The notes: generated from the letters alone by a model not told the origin. Positions 36,268-46,004 are shown, counted from the stretch's first letter. The stretch: DNA of 64,000 nt from Pyruvatibacter mobilis (GCF_012848855.1 NZ_CP051630.1:1653501-1717500); one strand, 5' to 3'. Made by a program: numbers and translations.

Positions 36268-36804
36268 CTATTCGCCGGCGGCGGCGATGCCGGTCGCCAG
36301 TGCGGCAGGCCGCTTGCCGGAGACCGGCGCATCCGCCCCGTCTCGGCCGGCGATTTCCGGCGTCATGTCGCCGAACACGCCGCTGCGGCCGAGGACGCGG
36401 CGGTTGATCACGTCGCCCAGGGTGACCGCGCTCAGGAACAGGTGAATCTGGCGGCTCAGCTCATCCCACAAATCATGGGTGATGCAGCGCGTGCCGTTGC
36501 CCAGGCAGCCCTCGCCCGCCCCGGGACGGCAGCGGGTGGCCTTGATGGGCTCGTCCACCGACAGGATGATGTCGGAAATCAGGATATCGTCCGGGTCGCG
36601 CGCCAGATGGTAGCCGCCGCCCGGCCCGCGCACGCTCTTGACGATGCCGGCCTTGCGCAGCTTGGCGAAGAGCTGCTCGAGATAGGACAGCGAGATTTCC
36701 TGGCGCCCGGCGATTTCGCCCAGGGATACCGGCTTCTTGCCGCCGAACCGCGCCAGATCGGCCATGGCCATGACGGCGTAGCGGCCTTTGGTGCTCAGCT
36801 TCAT
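36268..36804 (-). CDS. iscR: Rrf2-family Fe-S regulator IscR
   Basis: The protein has 178 residues. The winged helix (1-80) has MKLSTKGRYAVMAMADLARF, the recognition helix SLSYLEQLFAKLRKAG and the wing VRGPGGGYHLAR. The 2Fe-2S ligands would be Cys92, Cys100 and Cys107 with His110, spaced a little wider than in E. coli. It represses the iscR/suf operon when clusters are abundant. GGAGAG lies seven bases before the ATG at 36804. A matching IscR site lies at 37171-37195, about 370 bp upstream, so the message has a long leader or a second promoter. Confidence 0.95.
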   Translation of the reverse strand: MKLSTKGRYAVMAMADLARFGGKKPVSLGEIAGRQEISLSYLEQLFAKLRKAGIVKSVRGPGGGYHLARDPDDILISDIILSVDEPIKATRCRPGAGEGCLGNGTRCITHDLWDELSRQIHLFLSAVTLGDVINRRVLGRSGVFGDMTPEIAGRDGADAPVSGKRPAALATGIAAAGE

Positions 36805-37143
36805 AAGGTCTCTCCATCGCCGGCCTGCCCATGGATCGCCATGGGACGTTGCCGGACCTGCTTGTTGCGCCTGACGCAAGACCCCTCCGGCCCGCGCGGC
36901 GCTGTCTGACCCCCTGATGACGTCATGCGCAGCAGCCGGGTCACCCGGCCTGCCACGGTCTTTGCCGGTGCCTCCCGCACCGGTGCCCGCCTGCATTCCC
37001 GGGCGGCCTCACCGGACTGGTCATGAGAGACCGTATTCCGGGTGGTTTTCCGCGCCTGCGGGACATTCGGGCCCTGACCTGGCCCTGCCCCGGCATGGAA
37101 TGCTTGCAATCGCGTCCTGCGCTTGTGCTAAGAGAGGCGCAGA

Positions 37144-37164
37144 TCTGACGCTGTTGCTGTCAGA
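37144..37164. repeat. Inverted repeat beside the IscR site
   Basis: TCTGAC (37144-37149) and GTCAGA (37159-37164) are separated by nine bases. It lies next to the putative IscR site and within the region that would carry the transcription start of iscR and possibly of the hydrolase. Confidence 0.4.
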
Positions 37165-37170
37165 AGTAAT

Positions 37171-37195
37171 AAACCCGAGTGTTTTAGTCAAGAAA
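37171..37195 (-). promoter_or_regulatory. IscR type-1 binding site overlapping the iscR-suf promoter
   Basis: Read on the minus strand, the 25 bases contain CTTGACTAAAACACTCGGGT. They match 21 of 25 positions of the E. coli type-1 IscR consensus as I recall it, including both GACT/CTCGG half-sites. TTGACT inside it (37186-37191) is a 5/6 -35 hexamer, so bound IscR would block polymerase. The -10 is ambiguous (TATTAC or TACTTC). Confidence 0.7.
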
Positions 37196-37310
37196 GGGAT
37201 GCGGGAAAAGCCTGCTAATCGGGCGTTTTCGGCGGATGGATGGCTGATTTCCAATCAATCCACTCGGAAACAGGGCCCGGCAGGCGCAGCTTCCCGTCTA
37301 TCACCAATCC

Positions 37311-37976
37311 ATGCCCGACGTGATTTTCAACGGCCCGGCGGGCCGAATCGAAGGCCGCTACCATCACCAGGGAAAACCGAATTCCCCCATCGCGCTGATC
37401 CTGCACCCGCATCCGCAGTTCGGCGGCACCATGAACAACGCGCTCGTCTATGAGCTGTTCTACATGTTTGCCAATCGTGGGTTCTCGGTGCTGCGGTTCA
37501 ATTTCCGCGGTGTGGGGCGCAGCCAGGGCGGCTTTGACGGCGGCGTGGGCGAATTGTCGGATGCCGCAGCGGCACTCGACTGGCTGCAGACCTATAATGT
37601 GGATGCGCGCACCTGCTGGGTGGCCGGGTTCTCGTTCGGGGCGTGGATCGGCATGCAGCTCTTGATGCGCCGGCCCGAGATCGACGGCTTTATCTCGGTG
37701 GCCCCGCCCGCCAATTCCTACGACTTCTCCTTCCTGGCCCCCTGCCCGTCCTCGGGCCTGTTCGTCTCCGGCGACCAGGACCAGGTGTCACCGGTGGAAG
37801 ATGTGGAGAAGCTGGTGGAGCGCCTGCGCGCGCAGAAGGGCATCACCATCGACCAGGAAGTGGTGAAGGGTGCCAACCATTTCTTCGAGACCGGCAGCAA
37901 GGAAATGCTGGAACTGGCCGCGGCCTATCTCGACCGCCGCCTCGCCGAAGACAATATCGTCACCCCCAAGGACTGA
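37311..37976 (+). CDS. Alpha/beta hydrolase, small serine-hydrolase type
   Basis: The protein has 221 residues. LILHPHPQFGGTMNNALVYEL, VLRFNFRGVGRSQGGF, the nucleophile elbow GFSFGAWIG, the acid in FVSGDQDQVSP and the histidine in KGANHFFETGSKEM form the triad. This HPHPxxGGxMxN subgroup is common in proteobacteria and has no firm substrate. It has no signal peptide. It is divergent from iscR across the IscR site and convergent with anmK, so iron-sulfur regulation is possible but unproven. Confidence 0.88.
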   Translation: MPDVIFNGPAGRIEGRYHHQGKPNSPIALILHPHPQFGGTMNNALVYELFYMFANRGFSVLRFNFRGVGRSQGGFDGGVGELSDAAAALDWLQTYNVDARTCWVAGFSFGAWIGMQLLMRRPEIDGFISVAPPANSYDFSFLAPCPSSGLFVSGDQDQVSPVEDVEKLVERLRAQKGITIDQEVVKGANHFFETGSKEMLELAAAYLDRRLAEDNIVTPKD

Positions 37977-38016
37977 CGCCCAGGCCACCTTTTGCTGTTG
38001 GCTGCTTCAGGCGGCT

Positions 38017-39147
38017 TCAGGCTGCCTGTGCCCCAGCCCGGTGGCGGGTGCCGCCGGGCGTGGGCGTGCCGACGCCGGTGGTGGTGGGCAGCGACAGGGG
38101 CAGTCCCATGAGGCTGCGCACGGCGAGATAGGCGAAGGCCTCCGCCTCCAGCGTATCGCCCCGCCAGCCTGCTTCTTCAGCGGCGATCACACGCACACTC
38201 AGGCGGCGCTGCAACTCCCCCATCAGCACCGGATTACGCCGACCGCCGCCGACGACGATCCACAGGCGCGGTGCCTGCGGCAGATGGTCGATGGCGCGCG
38301 CGATGCTTTCCACCGTGAAGGCCACCAGCGTGGCCGCGCCATCCGCGTCCGGCAGGTGATCAGCCGGGGCATAGGAGAAGTCCAGCCGGTCCAGCGATTT
38401 GGGCGGGGTGCGGGTGAAATAGGGATTGTCCATCAGCGCTGACAGCACGGTCTCATCGACAGTGCCTGAGCGCGCCAGCGCGCCATTGCGGTCAAACGGT
38501 TCGCCGACGCGGGCCAGCGCCCATTCGTCGATGAGGGCATTGGCGGGGCCGGTGTCGAAAGCCAGCGGCGGTGCATCGCCCCCTGCGATATAGGTGACGT
38601 TGCCGATGCCGCCGAGATTGAGCACGGCGATGGGGTGGCCTTCCATCTCATGCGTCAGGGCCAGGTGATAGAGCGGCGCCAGAGGCGCGCCCTCGCCGCC
38701 AGCCGCCATGTCAGCGGAGCGGAAGTCGTTGACGACATCGATGCCCGTCTCTGCCGCCATCAGCCGCCCGTCGCCGAGCTGGAGGGTCCAGCCTGCGTCC
38801 GGCCGGTGGGCGACTGTCTGGCCGTGAAAGCCGATCACATCCACCTCGCTTGCCGCAATGTCCGCCTCCTCGAGCAGTTGCAGCACCACATCCGCCTGCA
38901 TGTGGGTGATCTCACGCTCAAGCTCGACCAGCGACGGCGGCAGGGGGCGCGGCGCAGTCAGCGCCATGGCGCCGGGAAGCTCGGCAGCCACCTGGTCGCG
39001 CAGGGCGCGGGGATAGGGAATGGCGAGGGACGGCCCAGGCTCCACCAGCGTGTGGCCGTCGGTCCGCAGGAGGGAGGCATCCACCCCGTCCATGGAGGTG
39101 CCACTCATCAGGCCGATGGCCGTGTGGATACGCTGTCGCTCGGCCAT
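38017..39147 (-). CDS. anmK: Anhydro-N-acetylmuramic acid kinase
   Basis: The protein has 376 residues. The ASKHA ATPase motif IGLMSGTSMDGVDASLL is at the start, and VIGFHGQTVAHRP, VAVLNLGGIGN-like AVLNLGGIGNVTYIAG, PANALIDEWA and VVGGGRRNPVLMGEL follow. It phosphorylates and opens 1,6-anhydroMurNAc in peptidoglycan recycling, giving MurNAc-6-P. The ATG at 39147 is its start. It is divergent from tyrS, an association seen in many alphaproteobacteria, and fits with the cell-wall genes further right. Confidence 0.94.
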   Translation of the reverse strand: MAERQRIHTAIGLMSGTSMDGVDASLLRTDGHTLVEPGPSLAIPYPRALRDQVAAELPGAMALTAPRPLPPSLVELEREITHMQADVVLQLLEEADIAASEVDVIGFHGQTVAHRPDAGWTLQLGDGRLMAAETGIDVVNDFRSADMAAGGEGAPLAPLYHLALTHEMEGHPIAVLNLGGIGNVTYIAGGDAPPLAFDTGPANALIDEWALARVGEPFDRNGALARSGTVDETVLSALMDNPYFTRTPPKSLDRLDFSYAPADHLPDADGAATLVAFTVESIARAIDHLPQAPRLWIVVGGGRRNPVLMGELQRRLSVRVIAAEEAGWRGDTLEAEAFAYLAVRSLMGLPLSLPTTTGVGTPTPGGTRHRAGAQAA

Positions 39148-39333
39148 GGGCAGTCTGGCTCCTTACCATGAGGCGGATCGGGATCGGCACGCGGTTTCAG
39201 GCGCGCCGTCCTGGCTGCCGGTGCAGGTCCTTTGCGGCGCGCGGACCAACATGCTAATCCCCCGCATCCGCGGAACCAATGCTCCGCGGGCAACAGTTTT
39301 GCCCTTCCTTTCAAGCCAGCAAGCGACCGGATC

Positions 39334-40584
39334 ATGGCCACCTACAAATCCGACTTCCTGAACCACCTCAACGACCGCGGCTTCATCGCCCAGTGCTCGG
39401 ACTTCGACGCGCTGGACGAAAGCCTGAGCAACGGTGTGGTGACGGGCTATATCGGCTTTGACTGCACGGCGCCGAGCCTGCACGCGGGCTCGCTGGTGCA
39501 GATCATGATGCTGCGTGCCCTGCAGAAGGCAGGCCACCGCCCGCTCGTCGTGCTGGGCGGCGGCACCACGCGCATCGGTGATCCGTCGTTCCGGGATTCC
39601 GCGCGGCCGCTGCTGGATGACGCGGCGATTGCCAGGAACAAGGAAGGCATCAAGAAGGTGTTCTCCAAGTTCCTGTCCTTCGATGACGGCCCGACGGGCG
39701 CGATCATGGTCGATAACCGGGAATGGCTGGATGATCTTCAGTATGTGGATTTCCTGCGCGACGTTGGCCGGCACTTCTCGGTCAACCGCATGCTCTCCTT
39801 CGACAGCGTGAAGACGCGGCTGGAACGCGAGCAGAACCTGTCCTTCCTGGAATTCAACTACATGATCATCCAGGCCTATGACTTTGCCGAACTGGCCCGC
39901 CGCTATGACTGCACGCTGCAGATGGGCGGCTCGGACCAGTGGGGCAATATCGTCAACGGCATCGATCTCGGCCGCCGCATGGATGACGCCGCGCTTGTGG
40001 GCCTCACCTCGCCACTGCTGACGACGGCTTCTGGTGCCAAGATGGGCAAGACGGCGGACGGGGCCGTGTGGCTCAACGAAGACATGCTGTCGGCCTATGA
40101 TTACTGGCAGTACTGGCGCAATTGCGAAGACGCCGACATCGGCAAGCTCCTGCGCCTGTTCACCGATCTGCCGCTTGATGAGATTGCCCGGCTGGAAGCG
40201 CTGGACGGTGCCGAACTGAACGACGCCAAGAAGGTGCTGGCAACAGAAGCTACCGCCATGGCGCATGGGCGCGAGGCGGCGGAGGCCGCCGAAGAGACCG
40301 CACGCAAGACCTTCGAGGAAGGCGTTGCTGCATCGGACCTGCCGAGCGTCGACATCGCCGCTGATCAGTGGGCTGAGGGTCTCGGCGTGCTGACGGCGCT
40401 GGTGGAAGCGGGGCTGAGCAAATCCACCGGCGAAGCCCGGCGGCTGGTGCAGGGCGGCGGTGTGCGGATCAATGATGAAGCTGTCTCGGACTGGCGGGCG
40501 ACCCTGAGCGATGCCGACCTCAAGGACGGGGCGGCCAAGCTGTCTGCCGGCAAGAAGCGGCACGTGCTGATCCGCAAGGGCTGA
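39334..40584 (+). CDS. tyrS: Tyrosyl-tRNA synthetase
   Basis: The protein has 416 residues. The class I HIGH-like motif is [10 protein letters not shown] (His50-x-Gly52), and the KMSKS-like motif is GAKMGKT. Substrate-binding residues are in [12 protein letters not shown] and [16 protein letters not shown]-terminal S4 RNA-binding domain is seen from [28 protein letters not shown]. Length is the standard bacterial form. The ATG at 39334 has no strong ribosome site, but the upstream start at 39232 lies against anmK and would add an unrelated tail. Confidence 0.96.
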   Translation: MATYKSDFLNHLNDRGFIAQCSDFDALDESLSNGVVTGYIGFDCTAPSLHAGSLVQIMMLRALQKAGHRPLVVLGGGTTRIGDPSFRDSARPLLDDAAIARNKEGIKKVFSKFLSFDDGPTGAIMVDNREWLDDLQYVDFLRDVGRHFSVNRMLSFDSVKTRLEREQNLSFLEFNYMIIQAYDFAELARRYDCTLQMGGSDQWGNIVNGIDLGRRMDDAALVGLTSPLLTTASGAKMGKTADGAVWLNEDMLSAYDYWQYWRNCEDADIGKLLRLFTDLPLDEIARLEALDGAELNDAKKVLATEATAMAHGREAAEAAEETARKTFEEGVAASDLPSVDIAADQWAEGLGVLTALVEAGLSKSTGEARRLVQGGGVRINDEAVSDWRATLSDADLKDGAAKLSAGKKRHVLIRKG

Positions 40585-40599
40585 CTGGCGCGGGCTGCG

Positions 40600-43500
40600 T
40601 CAGCCTTCGTCGCCGGCGCTGCCTTCCGCGGCAGGCGCTGCGGGCGATGGGATGGGCCGGGGCACGGGGAATCTCGGGGCTCCGGCGCTTTCCGTTTCAC
40701 CCGTGTCTGCCGTAGCACCTGCATCTGACGTATCAGCCTCGCTGCGCTGGGCTCCACCGTCGCTTGGTGCACCGCCCATTTCGAACAGGCGGCGGAAGAT
40801 GCCGGGCACCAGCGCTGCGAGCGGGTTCACCGTTACTTCCGGATCACTCTGCACGCCGGAAATGCGGTAGGTGACGCCGAACAGTCCCTCGCCTTCACGG
40901 CCGACGAGAATATCGCCCAGCACCGGGATGTTTCCGAGGAAGCTGTTGATCGTATAGGCGGGCACGATGGTGCCGCCGAGATCAATCTCGTCCGTGTCCC
41001 GATTGACATGCCCCTTGATGGTGGCGCCGATGGCGGGGCCGGAAAAGATCGCGTCCTTGAGGTCGATGGCGCGCTGGTTGACGCGTACGGGCGCTTCGAG
41101 CCGGGTAAACAGGATGCCGTCGCCCTGCAGCGTGTCGCGGATGCCGGTGAGAGAGCCGAGCGTCAGGATGCTGGCCAGCACGGGCGCGTTGCGGATGCGG
41201 ATGTTCTCACCGGTAAGCTCACCCTCAAGCGGGCTGCCGGCCTGGCGGTCGTCGATCTCGGCGTCGAAATCCACGTCTCCCCCGTCCACATTGTTGTAGA
41301 GGTCGAGCCCGCGCAGCACCGCGCCCGCATTGCCGGAGCTGGCGGTGACCGTGCGGGTGCCATAGGTGGTGGGCTTCATTTCAAGGGTCAGTGCCCCGCC
41401 GGTGGCGAATGCGCCGTCCACGGACAATTGGCGCATGCTGCCGCCCTTGAGTTCCAGATGCGCTGCTGTGCGCGACAGCTCTTCGCCATTGTGGAGGATG
41501 ACCCGGTCCACAGTGGCATTGGCGATGATGATCTGGGCGGCTTCTTCGGTGCCGTCATCCTCGGACGTGTCATCGCCGTCGAACAGGCCGTCGAGGAAGT
41601 CACGGGCATCGAAGGTGGCACCGTTGACATCCACGCGGAGGATGCCGTCTTCCGGCGAGCGGGTGGCGGTGGCTGTCAGGTCGGTGCCGTTGGCCAGCAG
41701 CAGGCGTGACAGGGAGGCGCGGGCGAGCGCCCCGTCGGGCGCGAACATGACGTTGCCCTGGAGCTGCACGCCCTGGCCGGACAGATTGAGGCCGGACAGG
41801 GAAACGGCGCCGTCGCCCGCCTGATCGAAACTGCCGGACAGGGTGGCGGGGATGCCCGCTTCCTTGCGCCAGCCGATGAGCGGTTCCATGACGGTGACGG
41901 GGCCAAGATCAATTGCGAAGCGGGCCGACGAGATGTCCGGGCCGCTGCCCTTGAGGGTTGCTTCCACCGGCAGCGCGCCGTTGATGTTGCGGGCAAGCAG
42001 GAAACCAAGGCGGGCGCGCGTGGCTTCATCCACGGTGCCTGCGATCTCGAAGGTGCTGCTCGGGCCGCCATTGGCATTGAAATCCTCGACCCAGCTCAGC
42101 GCCACAGGCGTGCCGGCAAGGCGCATGGTGCCGTTGCTGCGCAGGCGGGTGTTGTTGACGTCAAAGGCCATGTCGCCGCTGTCGAGGGTGACGCCCTCGG
42201 CAAGGTCCGGCATGGACAGGGACTGCGCCCTGCCCTCGGCGCGGAAGGTCACATCCTCGAACTGGAGCAGGCTGCGCATGGGCAGGACAGTGCTGATACG
42301 CACCTTGGCCGTGCCATCGACGTCGCGCGGGTCGAGACCGAAATCGCTGGTATAGCCAAGCGGCTCCTCGTCCAGCAGCGCCAGCATGGCGGTCATGGAG
42401 GCCTGGGCATTGACGAAGATGTCGGCATTGTTGCCGCGGATGTGGAAATCCTTCGTGGCAAAGCCGCCGTCGATGATTTCGATGCGGCCGCCTGCCGCCG
42501 GTTCGATGAAGCCGCCGGTGATGTCGGCGCGGAAGCTGTTGCCGGTGAGGTGCATCTTCCCGCGGCCGTCCCGGATCGGCGACAGCTCCTTGAGGTAGCG
42601 GCCGGTAACGTCCGAGAAGGCCAGTTCCGCCTTGATGGCGTCATCCGGCAGCGGGGTCTGCGACAGGTCGCCGGGGCCCGCGCGCATGGTGAGCGTGCCG
42701 GTATAGAAGAGACCGCTGGAGATATTGTCTTTCACCCATTCCCGCGCGCCATGACCCACGCGGGGCGGCCACACCTGCATCAGGTCATTGAACAGGATGT
42801 CGGTAATCTCGCCGTCAAGGCTGACTGCCGGGGCATCGCCTGCAAGGTCCGCGATGTCGCCGGAGAGGCTGACCTGGCCTTCGCCGAGGGTGACCGCGGC
42901 CTTTTCGATGGCGAGGCGGCCTTCGGCAATGTCGTAGTCGAGAGCGGTTTCCAGCCCGTCGATGCGCGAGAGGCCGACGGTGACCTTCGGGACGTTGATG
43001 GCGAGCGGCCCGCTCTTGAGGTCCACGCGCACGGCGGACACGTCGCCCGCCTCATCCACCATGATGCGGCCGCTGCCGGAGACGGCAAGGTCGATGGCGT
43101 CCCCCTTCACGGCGAAATCGGTGAGGTGCACCTTGCCTTCAGGCCAGGTGAGACGGCCCTGGATGTGGGCGCTGTCGATTTCATAGGACCAGGGGCGCGG
43201 CGTATAGGGCGGCTTGGGGTCTTCCGGCTGCGGCTTGCCGTCATAGCCAAGGGGCTTGGGCGGGTAGAAGGGTTCCGGCTCGTTGACCGGCAGGGTCAGC
43301 CTGCCCTCGCCCGCGTCCAGGTTCACTTCCATTTCGGAGATGGTGAGGCCATCCCGGTTGAGCTTGGCGATGACACGGCCGCTGACGGCAGCATCGATCA
43401 GCGCCAAGGGCTCCAGCGCCACCATGGTGCGGGCGAAATCAGGCAGGCGGATCTCGTTGACATTGGCAACGATCACCACCGGGTCTTCGGGGCCGTTGGC

Positions 43501-44226
43501 GCGGATGGTGCCGATCAGGTCCCATTCGCCGCCGGGTGACAGCACATGGGCGTTGATGACGCCGGCCATGCCCATGGGTGTGTTGCGGAATTCGAGGCTG
43601 ACGCCGGAAGCGAGCCACAGCCCGCCCGACCGCTGGTCGAACACGGTGATGGCGGCATCGCGGATGGAGAGGCCCTGCAGACTGCGGCCGCTGTCCTCGC
43701 TGCCTTCCTCGGGCGCCGAGATCGCATCCAGCAGCGTGGCGATGAGGGCATCGCTCTGCTCGGAGACCTGGGGTTCAGGCGCCGGCAGTGGTCTTGTGCC
43801 GAGGCCCGCGTCATTGAGGCCGAAGCTGATGCCGCCGTCGCGCTGGCGCACAAGGGTGAGCGATGCACCGGCGACCGCCAGCTTCTTGGGCACGAGGCGT
43901 CCGGCCAGCGCCGAGCGCAGGCTGAAATCCACCGCCAGCCGCGGAATGGTGACCACCTGTCCGCCTTCGGCATCAAGAATGGTGACATCCACCGCCTGCA
44001 GTTCGAGCCCGCCCTTGGCGTCCGTCCAGGCGATGACCATGTCGCTGATCCGCACGTCATTGTCAGGCAGGCTGTCATTTGCCACCTGGTTGACCAGGGG
44101 CGTCAGGAAGCTGACCGGCAGCGGGCCTTCGGACAGCCGCCAGGCCGCAGCCCCCACCAGAAGCAACGCGACGGCAAGCAGGCCGGCGACGACTTCGAGG
44201 GCAATCTTGGTGGCGGGGCGGATCAA
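40600..44226 (-). CDS. AsmA/YhdP-like giant envelope protein
   Basis: The protein has 1208 residues. One N-terminal membrane helix (ALEVVAGLLAVALLLVGAAAW, about 9-29) is followed by long repetitive beta-rich sequence ending in an AsmA-like C-terminal part (VNRDTDEIDLGGTIVPAYTI) and a Pro/Ala-rich tail. This matches the DUF3971/AsmA_2 architecture of YhdP, one of the proteins thought to bridge inner and outer membranes and carry phospholipids. It begins with a TTG (44226), and no upstream alternative is available, although the membrane helix is right at the start. It is convergent with tyrS (15 bp apart). Confidence 0.88.
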   Translation of the reverse strand: MIRPATKIALEVVAGLLAVALLLVGAAAWRLSEGPLPVSFLTPLVNQVANDSLPDNDVRISDMVIAWTDAKGGLELQAVDVTILDAEGGQVVTIPRLAVDFSLRSALAGRLVPKKLAVAGASLTLVRQRDGGISFGLNDAGLGTRPLPAPEPQVSEQSDALIATLLDAISAPEEGSEDSGRSLQGLSIRDAAITVFDQRSGGLWLASGVSLEFRNTPMGMAGVINAHVLSPGGEWDLIGTIRANGPEDPVVIVANVNEIRLPDFARTMVALEPLALIDAAVSGRVIAKLNRDGLTISEMEVNLDAGEGRLTLPVNEPEPFYPPKPLGYDGKPQPEDPKPPYTPRPWSYEIDSAHIQGRLTWPEGKVHLTDFAVKGDAIDLAVSGSGRIMVDEAGDVSAVRVDLKSGPLAINVPKVTVGLSRIDGLETALDYDIAEGRLAIEKAAVTLGEGQVSLSGDIADLAGDAPAVSLDGEITDILFNDLMQVWPPRVGHGAREWVKDNISSGLFYTGTLTMRAGPGDLSQTPLPDDAIKAELAFSDVTGRYLKELSPIRDGRGKMHLTGNSFRADITGGFIEPAAGGRIEIIDGGFATKDFHIRGNNADIFVNAQASMTAMLALLDEEPLGYTSDFGLDPRDVDGTAKVRISTVLPMRSLLQFEDVTFRAEGRAQSLSMPDLAEGVTLDSGDMAFDVNNTRLRSNGTMRLAGTPVALSWVEDFNANGGPSSTFEIAGTVDEATRARLGFLLARNINGALPVEATLKGSGPDISSARFAIDLGPVTVMEPLIGWRKEAGIPATLSGSFDQAGDGAVSLSGLNLSGQGVQLQGNVMFAPDGALARASLSRLLLANGTDLTATATRSPEDGILRVDVNGATFDARDFLDGLFDGDDTSEDDGTEEAAQIIIANATVDRVILHNGEELSRTAAHLELKGGSMRQLSVDGAFATGGALTLEMKPTTYGTRTVTASSGNAGAVLRGLDLYNNVDGGDVDFDAEIDDRQAGSPLEGELTGENIRIRNAPVLASILTLGSLTGIRDTLQGDGILFTRLEAPVRVNQRAIDLKDAIFSGPAIGATIKGHVNRDTDEIDLGGTIVPAYTINSFLGNIPVLGDILVGREGEGLFGVTYRISGVQSDPEVTVNPLAALVPGIFRRLFEMGGAPSDGGAQRSEADTSDAGATADTGETESAGAPRFPVPRPIPSPAAPAAEGSAGDEG

Positions 44227-44380
44227 GCGGGGTCAGTCTCTTGCGCGAATTGGGGACCGGGGCGGAGGCGGCCGGCGGGCACCAGGGAAAATGGCGGCGG
44301 CCCTGACGAATCAACGTTCATAATGGCAAATACCGTCGGCAAATAACCGATGGAAAAGCCTGTCACCGCCACCACTTGCA

Positions 44381-44399
44381 CCATATTGGTGAAATATGG
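44381..44399. repeat. Inverted repeat between AsmA-like gene and bcp
   Basis: CCATATT (44381-44387) and AATATGG (44393-44399) surround GGTGA, and a second overlapping palindrome CACCA-TAT-TGGTG is at 44380-44392. It lies about 80-95 bp upstream of bcp in a divergent promoter region, a suitable place for a repressor or redox regulator. Confidence 0.4.
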
Positions 44400-44476
44400 C
44401 TTTCAGACGATATAGACAGGCACCTGCCTGCCCAATGACCGCCATGCCCACAACCGCCCAGAAGGAGAATTGATCC

Positions 44477-44959
44477 ATGGCCACCAAGGACGCACCGGGA
44501 CCTGCCGCCGGCGACAAGGCCCCTGCCTTTTCCATGCCCACTGATGGTGACGGCACCGCCGCGCTGAAGGACTACAAGGGCCAGCCCCTGGTGCTCTATT
44601 TCTATCCGAAGGACGACACATCCGGCTGCACCAAACAGGCGATCGGCTTTTCGGAGCGGCTCAAGGATTTCGAGAAGGCCGGGGCGGCCATCCTGGGCGT
44701 CTCGCGCGACCCGGTGAAGAAGCACGACAAGTTCAAGGACAAGCACGACCTGACCATCACCCTGGGCTCCGACGAGGAAGGCGCGGTGACGGAGGCTTAC
44801 GGCGTGTGGGTCGAAAAGAGCATGTATGGCCGCAAATATATGGGCATCGAGCGCTCCACCTTCCTGATCGACGGCAAAGGCAAGATCGCCCAGGTGTGGC
44901 GCAAGGTGAAGGTGCCCGGCCATGTGGATGAGGTGCTGGACGCGGTGAAGGCGCTTTGA
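44477..44959 (+). CDS. bcp: Bcp-type peroxiredoxin, one-cysteine form
   Basis: The protein has 160 residues. The peroxidatic cysteine is Cys51 in FYPKDDTSGCTKQA. There is no second cysteine anywhere, so the usual Bcp resolving cysteine is missing and reduction must use an external thiol. GVSRDPVKKHDKFKDKHDL, and MYGRKYMGIERSTFLID are typical Bcp. It reduces hydroperoxides. AGGAGA lies eight bases before the ATG at 44477. Its TGA overlaps the TTG start of the next gene. Confidence 0.93.
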   Translation: MATKDAPGPAAGDKAPAFSMPTDGDGTAALKDYKGQPLVLYFYPKDDTSGCTKQAIGFSERLKDFEKAGAAILGVSRDPVKKHDKFKDKHDLTITLGSDEEGAVTEAYGVWVEKSMYGRKYMGIERSTFLIDGKGKIAQVWRKVKVPGHVDEVLDAVKAL

Positions 44960-45783
44960 GCCACACGCCAGACAGTCTCCGGACGCGCGCGGTCGGCGTG
45001 CTGCTGACCGCGCCGCCGGAGGACAAGGCACTGGCAGCGCGGCAGTTGGCGGCGGACTGGCGGGCGGGGCTGCTGGCCTGGCCCGGCGCTGCCGGTGAGG
45101 GGCCGTCCAATGGCGTCGAGGTGCCGGACCGGCCAGCGCGGCCGGAAAAGCCTGACCTCCTGCCCCCGCGCGCCATGAAGCGGCGCGGTCCCGGCAGTCT
45201 CGCGGGCCGGGTGGCGCTGCTGCATGCCCTGGCGCATATCGAACTCAATGCCATCGACCTTGCCTGTGACCTGCTGGCGCGCTTCCCGGACGATGAGGGC
45301 GCACCCCTGCCCCGCGCCTTCGCTAACGACTGGGTGAGGGTGGCGGATGAAGAAGGAAAACACTTCCTGATGCTGCAGGCCCGGCTCGGGGAGCTTGGTG
45401 CCGCCTATGGCGATCTGCCCGCCCATGACGGGCTGTGGCAGGCGGCGGAGGCGACGGCGCACGACCTGGCGGCGCGGCTGGCCATCGTGCCGCTGGTGCA
45501 TGAAGCCCGCGGGCTGGACGTGACACCGCAGACCGTGGCGGCGCTGACCCGGGCGGGTGACGAAAAAAGCGCGCAGATACTGGACGTGATCTACCAGGAT
45601 GAGATCGGCCATGTGGCCGCGGGCGTGCGCTGGTTCGAGGCTGCGGCGAGCCGCCGCAAGGTTTTGCCCAAGGTGCTGTTTGACTCCCTGGTCGAAACCC
45701 ATCACACCGGCACCCTCAAGGGCCCGTTCAACGAAGACGCCCGGGCCCAGGCCGGTTTTGCACAGCTGATGGCTGGCACATGA
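44956..45783 (+). CDS. DUF455 ferritin-like protein
   Basis: The protein has 275 residues. DUF455 is seen in MKRRGPGSLAGRVALLHALA, HIELNAIDLACD, and the metal-ligand helices HIELNA, DEEGKHFLML, LVHEARGLD and YQDEIGHVAAG, which form a ferritin-like di-iron or di-metal four-helix bundle. Its role is unknown; one proposal in the family is a hydroxylase or oxidase. The start is the TTG at 44956, overlapping bcp by four bases, so the two are translated together and may share an oxidative-stress role (inference). Confidence 0.85.
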   Translation: MSHTPDSLRTRAVGVLLTAPPEDKALAARQLAADWRAGLLAWPGAAGEGPSNGVEVPDRPARPEKPDLLPPRAMKRRGPGSLAGRVALLHALAHIELNAIDLACDLLARFPDDEGAPLPRAFANDWVRVADEEGKHFLMLQARLGELGAAYGDLPAHDGLWQAAEATAHDLAARLAIVPLVHEARGLDVTPQTVAALTRAGDEKSAQILDVIYQDEIGHVAAGVRWFEAAASRRKVLPKVLFDSLVETHHTGTLKGPFNEDARAQAGFAQLMAGT

Positions 45784-45788
45784 CGTGC

Positions 45789-45807
45789 ACAATTTTCTGC
45801 AAATTGT
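45789..45807 (+). repeat. Hairpin after the DUF455 gene
   Basis: ACAATTT (45789-45795) and AAATTGT (45801-45807) form a 7-bp A/T-rich stem with a 5-base loop five bases after the stop codon. Only TT follows, so it is a weak terminator or an operator for the downstream peptidase gene. Confidence 0.4.
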
Positions 45808-46004
45808 TTGGGCACGCGACGGAATCGGACCACTCTTGACTGAAGCGGTACGGCAACAGGGCGGCGATGTGCTGCTTTGAGACGTTCCGGCGGTCCCGGC
45901 GATTAACCAGGTCAGGGAATATTAACCCCAACCGGTTGAAATCGCTTCAGCAATACGTTTCTATTTCTCCCTCTTGGGGGGTAACAGGCGCTTAGAGGGG
46001 TAAA

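Larger units (their letters stand above)
36805..37310. other. Divergent intergenic region with IscR site and long leader
   Basis: No gene is supported in these 506 bp. The right part (37130-37195) is A/T rich and holds the IscR site and an inverted repeat TCTGAC/GTCAGA (37144-37164). From the inferred iscR promoter the leader to iscR would be over 300 bases; I found no known riboswitch in it. Confidence 0.55.
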
